A stretch of 64,000 nt of DNA from Viridibacterium sp047600765 (GTDB lineage Bacteria > Pseudomonadota > Gammaproteobacteria > Burkholderiales > Rhodocyclaceae), in the NCBI GenBank assembly GCA_047600765.1, contig JASGKF010000001.1:1116001-1180000 (forward strand). Direction: 5' to 3'. How positions within the stretch are numbered: position 1 is the stretch's first letter; each line of letters begins with the position of its first letter. The position numbers and the translations under genes were made by a program. Below are positions 25,918 through 33,704 of this stretch, piece by piece. The notes below the pieces were generated by a model that searched no databases, had not been told where the DNA came from, and saw only the letters and a program-made list of their open reading frames with translations.

Positions 25918-27359
25918 GACGCACTCACCGGCAAAGCAGACGCCCCCGAGTCTTTCGCGTCGGGTTTGAGCAATAGAGTCAGCGCGGCCGCAATGCCCGC
26001 GAACACCGCGCCGATCAGGAAGGCCGCGTTGTAGCCACCGGTCAGTGCATGCGCCTGCGCCTGGCCCGCTGCCAGCAGATCGCTGGTCTGCGACGCCGCC
26101 ACGCTGGCGAGTACGGCAAGGCCCAGCGCGCCGCCCATCATGAAGGCCGTGTTGACCATGCCCGAGGCGAGACCCGACTCGTCCGGCTTGACCTCACTCA
26201 TCGCGACCAGCAGCACCGGGTTGAGCGCCATGCCCGCACCGAGGCCCAGCAGCAACATCGCCGGCAGCACGTGAGTGAGGAAGTCGCCCGCCACCGGTGC
26301 AAACGCAAACAACGCGAGCCCCACAGTGACCAGCAACATGCCCACGCCGATGCAGGCACGCGAACCGAAGCGCATCACGAGCTTTGCCGACACGCCCAGC
26401 GAGAAGGCCGCCATGATGAGGTTGGCCGGCAGGAAGGCCAGGCCCACCTGCAACGGGCTGTATTGCAGCACCAGCTGCATGTACAACGCCGAGAGGAAGA
26501 ACCACGCGAACATCGCCGCCGCCCATAGCACGCCAACGACGTTGGACACCGCCACACTACGCAAGCGGAACAGCGACAGGCGCATCAGCGGCACGGCGAC
26601 GCGCGCCTCGATGGCAATGAAGGCGATCATCAGCACCGCCGACCCACCAAGCAGACCCAGCGTCTGCAGCGATTGCCAGCCCGCTTCGTTGCCATTGACG
26701 ATGGCGTACACGGCAAGCAGCAGCGAACTGGTGACGGTCACCGCGCCCGCCACGTCCAGCGGTTGCGAGGTGTCGCGCTGTGCATCACGCGGCAGCAGCT
26801 TGTACGACAGCCACAGCACGGCTAGGCCCAGCGGAATGTTGACGAGGAAGTTCCAGTGCCAGTGGAAGGCATTGGTCAGCACACCACCCGCGACCACGCC
26901 GATGGAGCCGCCACCCGCGCACACGAAGCCATACACGCCCATGGCCTTGGCGCGCTCGGCAGGTTCCGGGAACAGGTCGATGATCAGCGACAGCGCGACG
27001 GCCGACACCACCGCGCCGCCCAGCCCCTGAATGGCACGCGCGGTGATGAGGAAGCCTTGCGAGCCCGCCACACCGCAAGCCAGCGACGACAGCGTGAACA
27101 ACGCGATGCCGACGAGGAAGGCGCGCTTGTGTCCGTAGAGATCGCCCATGCGCCCACCGAGCAGCAGGAATCCGCCATAGGTGAGCATGTAGGCATTCAC
27201 CACCCAGGCCAGTGCGGACTCGGAGAAACCGAGGTCTTCGCGGATCGACGGCAGGGCGACGTTCACGATGGTCGTGTCGAGCACGATCATCAGTTCGCCG
27301 AGACACAGCAGGATGGTAGCGAGCCAGCGCTTGTCGGCCAGCGAAGTGGTTTCTGTCAT
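25914..27359 (-). CDS. MFS drug transporter, DHA2 family (14 TM)
   Basis: 481 residues from the ATG at 27359. LDTTIVNVALPSI near the first helix is the DHA2 motif, followed by AYMLTYGGFLLLGGRMGD, the RAIQGLGGAVVSA segment and about 14 hydrophobic helices. Such proteins export drugs or other hydrophobic cations by proton antiport in the inner membrane. It sits inside the SRPBCC cluster between an AHSA1-type gene and the glutathione transferase gene. Confidence 0.9.
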   Translation of the reverse strand: MTETTSLADKRWLATILLCLGELMIVLDTTIVNVALPSIREDLGFSESALAWVVNAYMLTYGGFLLLGGRMGDLYGHKRAFLVGIALFTLSSLACGVAGSQGFLITARAIQGLGGAVVSAVALSLIIDLFPEPAERAKAMGVYGFVCAGGGSIGVVAGGVLTNAFHWHWNFLVNIPLGLAVLWLSYKLLPRDAQRDTSQPLDVAGAVTVTSSLLLAVYAIVNGNEAGWQSLQTLGLLGGSAVLMIAFIAIEARVAVPLMRLSLFRLRSVAVSNVVGVLWAAAMFAWFFLSALYMQLVLQYSPLQVGLAFLPANLIMAAFSLGVSAKLVMRFGSRACIGVGMLLVTVGLALFAFAPVAGDFLTHVLPAMLLLGLGAGMALNPVLLVAMSEVKPDESGLASGMVNTAFMMGGALGLAVLASVAASQTSDLLAAGQAQAHALTGGYNAAFLIGAVFAGIAAALTLLLKPDAKDSGASALPVSAS

Positions 27360-27385
27360 GGGTACTTTCTGTTGTTCTTGCCGTC

Positions 27386-27841
27386 TCAGCGGCCTTGTTG
27401 TGCCATCTGTTGCGCCACATAAGCGGCACAACGATCCAGCGTCTGCTTGCCACCTTCCACAGCACCGTGCGCCTTGACGGCGGCGCAAGCCTCGGCGCTC
27501 GGGAAGGTGGAATGCAGGGTCAGGCGCGTCTTGTCGCCCACGGCGATGAAGCTGACCACTACCGTGAAGTGCTCGCGCTCGAAATCGCCGTGCGAATAGG
27601 CCAGACGCTCGGGGCGCACGACTTCGCTGAACACGATGCGGTTCGGCCAGTCCTTGCCGTCCGGCCCGTGCATCATGAACTGCCAGACGCCGCCGACCTC
27701 GGCACGCATCTCGTGCGTGGTGATCGTGAAGCCGTTGGGGCCCCACCAGTGGCCCACATGCTGCGGGTCGGTCCACACATCGAAAACGCGCTCGCGCGGT
27801 GCATCGATGAGCCGTGTGATGACGATCTCGCGATCATCCAT
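27386..27841 (-). CDS. SRPBCC/AHSA1 family protein (paralogue F)
   Basis: 151 residues: REIVITRLIDAPRERVFDVW, HVGHWWGPNGFTITTHEM, GGVWQFMMHGPDGKDWPN and a long terminal helix. It shares the WWGP-x-GF and HGPDG-x-D motifs with paralogues E and A of the cluster, pointing to local duplication followed by divergence. The ATG at 27841 directly abuts the stop of paralogue E. Biochemical activity unknown. Confidence 0.85.
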   Translation of the reverse strand: MDDREIVITRLIDAPRERVFDVWTDPQHVGHWWGPNGFTITTHEMRAEVGGVWQFMMHGPDGKDWPNRIVFSEVVRPERLAYSHGDFEREHFTVVVSFIAVGDKTRLTLHSTFPSAEACAAVKAHGAVEGGKQTLDRCAAYVAQQMAQQGR

Positions 27842-28288
27842 TCAGTTTCTCCTCTGGACCTCGGCCGTGAGGCGATCGAGGTTCTGTTCATTGGCGCCAG
27901 CCACAAAAGCCGCGATGCCTTGATAGTGCTCCACCGTGTCGAAGGTCTGGCGCCAGTGCAGCAGCGTGCCTGCGCCCTGTGCTTCCAGATCCAGCGACAG
28001 GAAGAAGTGGTGGCCGCTCAGATGTTCGATCTCGAAGCCGCGATCCGCTTCGACACGCACGAAACGACTTTCGTTCGGATAGTCGGTGCCGTCCGGCCCG
28101 TGCATGGTCAGCCGCCATTCACCACCCGGTCGGAACTCGAAGCTGTGGATGGTGCTGCGGAAGCCTTGCGGCCCCCACCAGCGCGCCACGCGCTCGGCGC
28201 TGCTCATCGCGGCGAACACCTCGGCGGGGCTCGCAGCGATGAAGCGGCTGCGCGTGTCGGATCGCGTGCGGATCTCTTCCATGTTCAT
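27842..28288 (-). CDS. SRPBCC/AHSA1 family protein (paralogue E)
   Basis: 148 residues, with starts possible at 28288 or 28282. Motifs: RFIAASPAEVFAAMSSAERV, RWWGPQGFRSTIHSFEF, GGEWRLTMHGPDGTDYPN. The same motif set occurs in paralogues F and A. It overlaps the upstream VOC gene by 4 bases. AHSA1-type folds resemble the Hsp90 activator Aha1 C-terminal domain; no chaperone link can be inferred here. Confidence 0.85.
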   Translation of the reverse strand: MNMEEIRTRSDTRSRFIAASPAEVFAAMSSAERVARWWGPQGFRSTIHSFEFRPGGEWRLTMHGPDGTDYPNESRFVRVEADRGFEIEHLSGHHFFLSLDLEAQGAGTLLHWRQTFDTVEHYQGIAAFVAGANEQNLDRLTAEVQRRN

Positions 28289-28758
28289 GCCTTGTCGAAA
28301 GCGGCCTGCACGACAGCCATGTCGATGTTCTTCATCTCCAGCATCGCATCGAAGGCGCGCTTCGCTGCAACGGTGTCAGTGGATGTCAGCAGCGAAAGCA
28401 TCTTGCGCGGCACGATCTGCCAGGACACGCCGAACTTGTCATCCAGCCAGCCGCACTGGCTGTACTGCCCGCCCTCGCCGAGCTTTTGCCACATCTCATC
28501 ACTGCGCGCCTGCGAGTCGACGTAGGCCACCATCGACATGGCCGGCGAGTGCTGGTAATGCGGCCCGCCGTTGAGCGCGAGGTACTCGGTGCCGTCGAGC
28601 ACGAACTGCACCGTCAGCACCGAGCCGGCGGGGCGATGTGCGCCTTCGGGGTAATGCGTGGTCTCGACGATATGCGAGTTCGGAAACAGGCTGACGTAGA
28701 AGGCCGCAGCTTCCGCCGCTTGCGTGTCGAACCACAGACATGTGCTGACGTTCTGCAT
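28285..28758 (-). CDS. VOC/PhnB-like family protein
   Basis: 157 residues: CLWFDTQAAEAAAFYVSLFP at the start, later SMVAYVDSQARSDEMWQKL and GGQYSQCGWLDDKFGVSWQI, the PhnB / 3-demethylubiquinone-methyltransferase-like branch of the vicinal oxygen chelate superfamily. Catalytic metal ligands are not obvious. It is one of two neighbouring VOC genes in the cluster and overlaps paralogue E. Confidence 0.85.
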   Translation of the reverse strand: MQNVSTCLWFDTQAAEAAAFYVSLFPNSHIVETTHYPEGAHRPAGSVLTVQFVLDGTEYLALNGGPHYQHSPAMSMVAYVDSQARSDEMWQKLGEGGQYSQCGWLDDKFGVSWQIVPRKMLSLLTSTDTVAAKRAFDAMLEMKNIDMAVVQAAFDKA

Positions 28759-28771
28759 GTGCTTCTCCCGA

Positions 28772-29209
28772 TCAGGCTTGCTTGGGCAACTCGTAGTTCA
28801 CCATCCACATGATGCCGAACTTGTCGGTGCAGGCGCCGAACACGGCCCCCCAGAACATGGGCTGGTACGGCATGCTCACTGCGCCACCGGCCGACAGCGC
28901 ATCGAACAGACGCTTGCCTTCGGCCTCGCTGTCCGGATGCAGGGAGATGGAGACATTGGTACCCACCGTCGAGGTGGGACACATCGGCGGAATGGCATCG
29001 GACGCCATCAGCATGTTGTCGCCGATGGGCAGCGAAACGTGCAGGATCTTCTCGCCCAGATCGGGCGGCAGCGGGCCACAGCCATCCATGGGCGGGCCAT
29101 CCTTGTAGCGCGACAACATGAAGAACTCGCCACCGAAAATGGACTTGTAGAAGTTGAAGGCTTCCTCGGCAGTGCCGGGGAAGTTGAGATAGGTGTTCAT
29201 CTTGGTCAT
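28772..29209 (-). CDS. VOC/PhnB-like family protein
   Basis: 145 residues: YLNFPGTAEEAFNFYKSIFG, GGEFFMLSRYKDGPPMDG, MPYQPMFWGAVFGACTDKFG and IMWMVNYE are typical of the PhnB/DUF1428-neighbouring VOC proteins. Similar genes recur with SRPBCC and YciI/DGPF genes in bacterial genomes. Thirteen bases separate it from the second VOC gene. Substrate unknown. Confidence 0.86.
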   Translation of the reverse strand: MTKMNTYLNFPGTAEEAFNFYKSIFGGEFFMLSRYKDGPPMDGCGPLPPDLGEKILHVSLPIGDNMLMASDAIPPMCPTSTVGTNVSISLHPDSEAEGKRLFDALSAGGAVSMPYQPMFWGAVFGACTDKFGIMWMVNYELPKQA

Positions 29210-29247
29210 GGTGTTTCTCCTTGGGGGAATGTCGTTTGACGGCGGGA

Positions 29248-29700
29248 TCAGGCCGCACGCTCGCTCAACTGCTTGATCAGATCCAACGCCTTTGGCCAGG
29301 CGTCTTTCATGTCTTGCTCAAAATCGCTTGCGACGTCCAGATCGACGACCAGCTTCGTGCCCTCGGGCACGGCAACGAATGTGTAGTTCTCGTAGGCCGG
29401 TAGCCAGGAGCGGATGGCCTCGCTCGTGGTGTCTTCCACCCCTTGCGTGGTGAAGCCCAGGTGCCGGATGGAGATGAACTGGTTCGTCCGGTTCTCGGCA
29501 ATCTCGGAAACCATGCCATCGCCCGGAGGCGCGAGAAACCGGATCTTCGCGCCCTGCTCCCACGAGCCTTCGAAGTAACACCCCTCCATGAACGCCGCAG
29601 CCCAGCGCCTGTAGCTCTCGGGGCTCGTCATGACACGCCACACCGTCGCCGGGGGTGAATGGATCGTCGTGCTGAACTGGATGCGCCTCACGGATGACAT
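29248..29700 (-). CDS. SRPBCC family protein (paralogue D)
   Basis: 150 residues: RRIQFSTTIHSPPATVWRVM, SPESYRRWAAAFMEGCYFEG, then a divergent core and a C-terminal helix (DAWPKALDLIKQLSERAA). It keeps the START-like fold pattern but lacks the WWGP and HGPDG motifs, so it is a distant member of the cluster's SRPBCC set. It lies 21 bases after the GFA gene. Confidence 0.78.
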   Translation of the reverse strand: MSSVRRIQFSTTIHSPPATVWRVMTSPESYRRWAAAFMEGCYFEGSWEQGAKIRFLAPPGDGMVSEIAENRTNQFISIRHLGFTTQGVEDTTSEAIRSWLPAYENYTFVAVPEGTKLVVDLDVASDFEQDMKDAWPKALDLIKQLSERAA

Positions 29701-29721
29701 GTGGAACTCCGTTTGTGGGCC

Positions 29722-30069
29722 TTAAATGGCACGACCGTCGTAGTGCGTGACGGGGATTGCATCGAGATCGATGCCTTCGAGGCAACGGATGTTGATCGCC
29801 GACATCGGCGTACCGTCGGGCATCGCCGCTTCGGCAAAAGGCAGGATGCCGCAGACCTTGCAGAAGCGGTGCTGGATGGCGTGCTTGTTGAAGGTGTAGG
29901 TGGTCAGGCTGTCAGCGCCGCTCAGCAGCTTGAAGCTCGTGCGCGGCACGAACCACAGCAGCGAACCACGGCGCTGACAGATTGAACAGTTGCAGGCCAG
30001 GCCATTCTTGATCTCGCCTTCAGCCTCGAATGTCACTGCACCGCAGTGACAACTACCTTTGTATTGCAT
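29722..30069 (-). CDS. GFA-family (glutathione-dependent formaldehyde-activating-like) protein
   Basis: 115 residues with the zinc-cysteine pattern of the GFA family: GSCHCGAVTFEAEG, ACNCSICQRRGSLLW and HRFCKVCGILPF. The founding enzyme speeds the reaction of formaldehyde with glutathione, but most family members are uncharacterised. Its presence with a glutathione transferase in the same unit suggests a glutathione-linked detoxification theme, by inference. Confidence 0.88.
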   Translation of the reverse strand: MQYKGSCHCGAVTFEAEGEIKNGLACNCSICQRRGSLLWFVPRTSFKLLSGADSLTTYTFNKHAIQHRFCKVCGILPFAEAAMPDGTPMSAINIRCLEGIDLDAIPVTHYDGRAI

Positions 30070-30168
30070 GTCATTTCTCCGCAGATAAAGGTCTGCTCGC
30101 CTCAGCGTAGCGCCGCAAGGTTCAAGGGACGGTGCTCAAGCGCTCATTCTTCGCTTGCAACCGCTCGG

Positions 30169-30615
30169 TCATCCCGGAATGTTCGGCTCGACCAGGGTCA
30201 GCAGTTGCGAGATGGACTCCTGCCAGCCGAGGTAGCACATCTCGACGGGGATCACTTCAGGGATGCCTTCCTGCGTGACCGTCAGTTCGGTGCCACAGGC
30301 GACTTCCTTGAGCAGCACGGTGACCGTCATCACGCCGGGCAGGTTGGGATCGTCGAACTTGTCGATATAGACGAGGCGTTCGAAAGGCACGAGCTCAAGG
30401 TACTCGCCACCGAAGGAGTGCGCGTCGCCGGTCGTGAAGTTCTCGAAGGACATGCGGAAAGTGCCGCCGACCTTGGGCTCGAAGTGATGCACCGTACAGG
30501 TGAAGCCATAAGGCGGCAGCCACTTGGCCATGGCACCGGGATTGAGGAAGGCGCGATAGACCTTCTCGGGGCTGGCGCGCAAGACGCGGTGGATGCGGAC
30601 GGTTCCAGTACTCAT
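30169..30615 (-). CDS. SRPBCC/AHSA1 family protein (paralogue C)
   Basis: 148 residues: VRIHRVLRASPEKVYRAFLN, AMAKWLPPYGFTCTVHHFEP, KVGGTFRMSFENFTTGDAHS, FGGEYLELVPFERLVYIDKF, WQESISQLLTLVE. This is the AHSA1 subgroup with the GGEYLE-type loop. It has 26 bases to the next upstream gene and 99 bases to the downstream GFA gene, the widest gap in the unit. Confidence 0.85.
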   Translation of the reverse strand: MSTGTVRIHRVLRASPEKVYRAFLNPGAMAKWLPPYGFTCTVHHFEPKVGGTFRMSFENFTTGDAHSFGGEYLELVPFERLVYIDKFDDPNLPGVMTVTVLLKEVACGTELTVTQEGIPEVIPVEMCYLGWQESISQLLTLVEPNIPG

Positions 30616-30641
30616 GATCGGTTGCTCCGGATAGGGGTTAG

Positions 30642-31178
30642 TCAGTTCTTTTCAGCCGCCGCCTTCATGCTGGCGAGGCCCTTGTCGAAATCCTTGCCGA
30701 CCATGTCGGCCACATCGCAGAAGACCTGGAAGACCTTGGCGATGTAGGGATTGGGGCCCTGCATGGTCCAGCTCACCGTGGTCGCAGCGCCTTGCGGCTG
30801 CAACAGGAATTCAGCGGTGTTGCGACCCTCCATCGGCGAGAGGAAATGCAGGTCGATGAAGACGCGCGAAGGCTGCGTGACATCGAGGATTTCCATGCGC
30901 CCGGCGCCGACATCGCTGTTGCCCTCCCACGCATACACCGCGCCCTTGCCGCTGGCCGGGCCGCTGAACGTGCGCTTCATCGCCGGATCGAGCTTCTCCC
31001 AGGGCGACCAGACGCTCCATTGCTGGAAGTCGTTGATCAGCGCGAAGACTTTGTCGGGCGCGGCGTTGATGGTGATGGAGCGCTGCACGCTGAAGGTGTC
31101 GGGCTTGGTCAGCGCGAACAACAACACACAGACAATCAGAAGTGCCAGTGCAAGGGCAATGCGTTTGACGATGCGCAT
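30642..31178 (-). CDS. SRPBCC family protein with N-terminal membrane anchor (paralogue B)
   Basis: 178 residues from the ATG at 31178, preceded by GGAGAA. An uncleaved signal-anchor-like helix (MRIVKRIALALALLIVCVLL) leads into an SRPBCC domain (FSVQRSITINAAPDKVFALI, QQWSVWSPWEKLDPAMKRTF). It differs from the other paralogues in being membrane-tethered or exported, so the ligand-binding domain would face the periplasm. This subgroup often carries a polyketide-cyclase annotation; no activity is demonstrated. Confidence 0.85.
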   Translation of the reverse strand: MRIVKRIALALALLIVCVLLFALTKPDTFSVQRSITINAAPDKVFALINDFQQWSVWSPWEKLDPAMKRTFSGPASGKGAVYAWEGNSDVGAGRMEILDVTQPSRVFIDLHFLSPMEGRNTAEFLLQPQGAATTVSWTMQGPNPYIAKVFQVFCDVADMVGKDFDKGLASMKAAAEKN

Positions 31179-31207
31179 CGGAATTCTCCGTTGTAGTTTT
31201 GAATGAT

Positions 31208-31645
31208 TCAGGCCTGACCAGCCGCTTGCGCTTCGAGCTTGGCGCGCAGGCGCTCCTCCTGCTCCTGCAGCTCGGGCGTGAAGGCTTCGCCGAAATCTTC
31301 GGCCGAGAACACCTGGCGGATTTCCACCTCCGTGTCGCTGTTGAGCGGGCTGGGGCAGCGCTTGAGCCACTCGACGGCTTCGTCCATGGACTTGACGTTC
31401 CACATCCAGAAGCCAGCCATCACGTCACCCGTCATCTTGAACGGGCCGGGAATCACCGTGCGCTTGTCGCCGGAGAAGCCCACGCGCACACCACGCGAAG
31501 TCGGATGCAGGCCGTCGCCCGTCAGCATGATGCCGGCATTGACCAGCTCTTCGTTGTACCTGCCCATGGCAGCCAGCTGCTCTTCGGTAGGCATCACGCC
31601 CGCTTCCGTGTCCTTGTCTGCCTTGATGATGACCATGACGCGCAT
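31208..31645 (-). CDS. YciI/DGPF-domain family protein
   Basis: 145 residues: MRVMVIIKADKDTEAGVMPT, later LVNAGIMLTGDGLHPTSRGV and GPFKMTGDVMAGFWMWNVKS are diagnostic of the YCII-related (DGPF) family, a ferredoxin-like fold. Family members often neighbour ECF sigma factors or ArsR/AHSA1 genes; their catalytic role is unknown. It lies 21 bases downstream of paralogue A. Confidence 0.9.
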   Translation of the reverse strand: MRVMVIIKADKDTEAGVMPTEEQLAAMGRYNEELVNAGIMLTGDGLHPTSRGVRVGFSGDKRTVIPGPFKMTGDVMAGFWMWNVKSMDEAVEWLKRCPSPLNSDTEVEIRQVFSAEDFGEAFTPELQEQEERLRAKLEAQAAGQA

Positions 31646-31666
31646 TGCTCTCTCCTGTTGAAGTAT

Positions 31667-32179
31667 TCAGATCGCCGACAGGGTCGGCAGGTAATCGGCC
31701 AGTCGCTGCAGGGTCTGCCCTGCGCCTTCGCGCGCGCCGTAGTCCCGGCAGACGTTCTCGAGCGCTTCCTTCGAATCGAAGACCATGCGCAGCGTCAGCC
31801 GCGTCTTGCCATCCAGATCTTCAAACAGCCAGGTTGCGACGAAATGTGCACCAGCCCCGCCTTCACGCCCGCCACCATGGCTATAGACGATGCGCTCGTG
31901 TTCCACCACTTCGCGGAACACGCTGCTGTTCGGGTAGTCCGTGCCATCTGGCCCGTGCATGGTGTGCTTCCACACGCCGCCGGGGCGCACGTCCATCTTC
32001 GTGATCGTCGTCGAGAAACCATGCGGCCCCCACCAGTTCACGACGTGCTGCGGATCGGTCATCGCGCGCCACACCAGCTCGCGCGGCGCATCGAAGACGC
32101 GCGTCACGACGATCTCGCGGTCGGCATCGGCTTCTGCACTGCGACGCCCCGCGCCGCCCACTCCCAGTAAAGACGACAT
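31667..32179 (-). CDS. SRPBCC/AHSA1 family protein (paralogue A)
   Basis: 170 residues from the ATG at 32179, whose first base is shared with the arsR stop (TGATG). Motifs: REIVVTRVFDAPRELVWRAM, HVVNWWGPHGFSTTITKMDV, GGVWKHTMHGPDGTDYPNSS. A short N-terminal extension of about 20 residues precedes the domain. ArsR-AHSA1 pairs in this order are common in bacteria, and the AHSA1 protein may be the direct target or sensor partner of the repressor. Confidence 0.87.
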   Translation of the reverse strand: MSSLLGVGGAGRRSAEADADREIVVTRVFDAPRELVWRAMTDPQHVVNWWGPHGFSTTITKMDVRPGGVWKHTMHGPDGTDYPNSSVFREVVEHERIVYSHGGGREGGAGAHFVATWLFEDLDGKTRLTLRMVFDSKEALENVCRDYGAREGAGQTLQRLADYLPTLSAI

Positions 32180-32568
32180 CACTTCTTCTCTCCCTTCGCC
32201 GGCTTGCCCTTGGGCTCCGGCACTGCTGCGGCCTGCGCAGCCTCTTCTGCCTGCAACACCCGCAGGTAATCCTCCAGCCGGTCCAGGCGCTGCTCCCACA
32301 GCTCGCGGTACTGCTCCAGCCAGCCCGTCACCTCGCGCAGCGGCGCGGGCTCGATGCGGCAAGGCCGCCACTGCGCCTGCCGCGTCTGCGTGATGAGGCC
32401 GGCGCGCTGCAGCACCTTGAGGTGCTTGGTGACGGCCGGCAGGCTCATCTCGAAAGGCTCGGCGAGCTCGCTGACCGTGGTCTCGCCCGTCGCGAGGCGC
32501 GCCAGGATGGCGCGGCGCGTCGGGTCGGCAAGGGCGGCGAAGGTGGCACTCAGGTGGTCGGTGGCCAT
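32179..32568 (-). CDS. ArsR-family transcriptional repressor
   Basis: 129 residues. Winged-helix region LSATFAALADPTRRAILARL, then TTVSELAEPFEMSLPAVTKH, LKVLQRAGLITQTRQAQWRP; the tail is lysine- and proline-rich. The classical ArsR metal-binding cysteine motif (ELCVCDL) is absent, so this is a non-metal ArsR of the type paired with AHSA1 genes. It is the first gene of the long minus-strand unit and probably represses it through the palindrome at 32583-32602. Confidence 0.9.
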   Translation of the reverse strand: MATDHLSATFAALADPTRRAILARLATGETTVSELAEPFEMSLPAVTKHLKVLQRAGLITQTRQAQWRPCRIEPAPLREVTGWLEQYRELWEQRLDRLEDYLRVLQAEEAAQAAAVPEPKGKPAKGEKK

Positions 32569-32582
32569 GGCTGCGGAAGTTT

Positions 32583-32602
32583 ATTTAACCTTTTGGTAAA
32601 TT
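32583..32602. promoter_or_regulatory. Candidate ArsR operator at the head of the SRPBCC cluster
   Basis: Imperfect inverted repeat ATTTAACC-TTTT-GGTAAATT (6 of 8 positions paired), AT-rich against the GC-rich surroundings, 15 bases upstream of the arsR start. The position fits autorepression of the whole unit. Confidence 0.45.
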
Positions 32603-32732
32603 AAATGACGAATCACGACCTGTCAAGCTCCGAAAAAGCAGGCTGCCGCTACGCCGGGGCCGGCTCAAGTTGCCTCCGGGGTGGGCCGATACCCTCAGGA
32701 ACCCGTTGAATTACTGGAAGCCTTGGTCCGCG

Positions 32733-33704
32733 ATGCCCCTTGCGATTGAAACCGATGCCCCGGCTGCACGCATCCTCATCATCGATGACTCCGCCATCAG
32801 CATCCGCCTGCTGAGTCACTTCATGCGGGATCTGGCCGAGGTGCAGTTCGCCACCAATGGCGAAGACGGTCTCGCGATGGCGATGGAAGATCCGCCTGAC
32901 CTCATCCTGCTTGATGTCGAAATGCCGGGCATCAACGGGCTGGAGGCCTGTCGCCGCATCAAGCAGCACCCCGCCCTGACCGAAATCCCGGTGATCTTCG
33001 TCACCGCCCATACCGATACCGAACACGAGGTCGCCGGGCTGGACGCGGGCGCCAATGACTTCATTCCCAAACCCGTCAGCGAACCCATCGTACGTGCGCG
33101 GGTCAAGACGCATCTCAAACTCAAGCGTCAATCGGACATCCTGCGCGGGCTGGCCATGCGTGACGGGCTGACCGGGCTCTTCAACCGTCGCGCCTTCGAC
33201 GAGAGGCTGGAACAGGAATACCGGCGCCACCTGCGCCACCCGGCTTCGCTGGGGCTGGCCATGATCGACGTAGACCAGTTCAAGCACTACAACGACCACT
33301 ACGGCCACCAGGCGGGTGACGAATGCCTGCGCCAGGTCGCACACGCCATTCGTGCTTCGGCCAGACGCCCCGGCGAGATGGTGGCGCGTTTCGGCGGCGA
33401 GGAGTTCGTGGTGCTGCTGCCCAACTGCGGCGAAGAAGATCTCACCGGCTATGGCGAGCATCTGCTGCGCGCCGTACGGGATCTCCGTCTGCCGCACGAA
33501 CAATCCACCCACGGCCTCGTCACCATCAGCGTCGGTCTTGCTGCCGCAGCCCCCGGCGAAGCGCTGGCTTTCGACGCTCCGCAAAACGGACAAGGCAATA
33601 CGGATCTCTTCCCCGGCATGCTGATCGGTGCGGCGGATCGCGCCCTCTACGAGGCCAAGGGTCGCGGGCGGAATTGCTTCTGCGCAGGTACTGTCAGCGC
33701 TTGA
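32733..33704 (+). CDS. Response regulator with GGDEF diguanylate cyclase output (PleD/WspR-like)
   Basis: 323 residues from the ATG at 32733; an upstream TTG at 32670 is less likely. REC domain with DDSAISIRLL, the phospho-acceptor in LILLDVEMPG, and the KP of FIPKP. GGDEF domain with DGLTGLFNRRAFDERL, DVDQFKHYNDHYGHQAGD and the active site GGEEF. Phosphorylation should activate cyclic-di-GMP synthesis. It converges on the sensor kinase operon 33694-40237, overlapping its last gene by 11 bases, so that kinase is a natural candidate partner. Confidence 0.92.
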   Translation: MPLAIETDAPAARILIIDDSAISIRLLSHFMRDLAEVQFATNGEDGLAMAMEDPPDLILLDVEMPGINGLEACRRIKQHPALTEIPVIFVTAHTDTEHEVAGLDAGANDFIPKPVSEPIVRARVKTHLKLKRQSDILRGLAMRDGLTGLFNRRAFDERLEQEYRRHLRHPASLGLAMIDVDQFKHYNDHYGHQAGDECLRQVAHAIRASARRPGEMVARFGGEEFVVLLPNCGEEDLTGYGEHLLRAVRDLRLPHEQSTHGLVTISVGLAAAAPGEALAFDAPQNGQGNTDLFPGMLIGAADRALYEAKGRGRNCFCAGTVSA

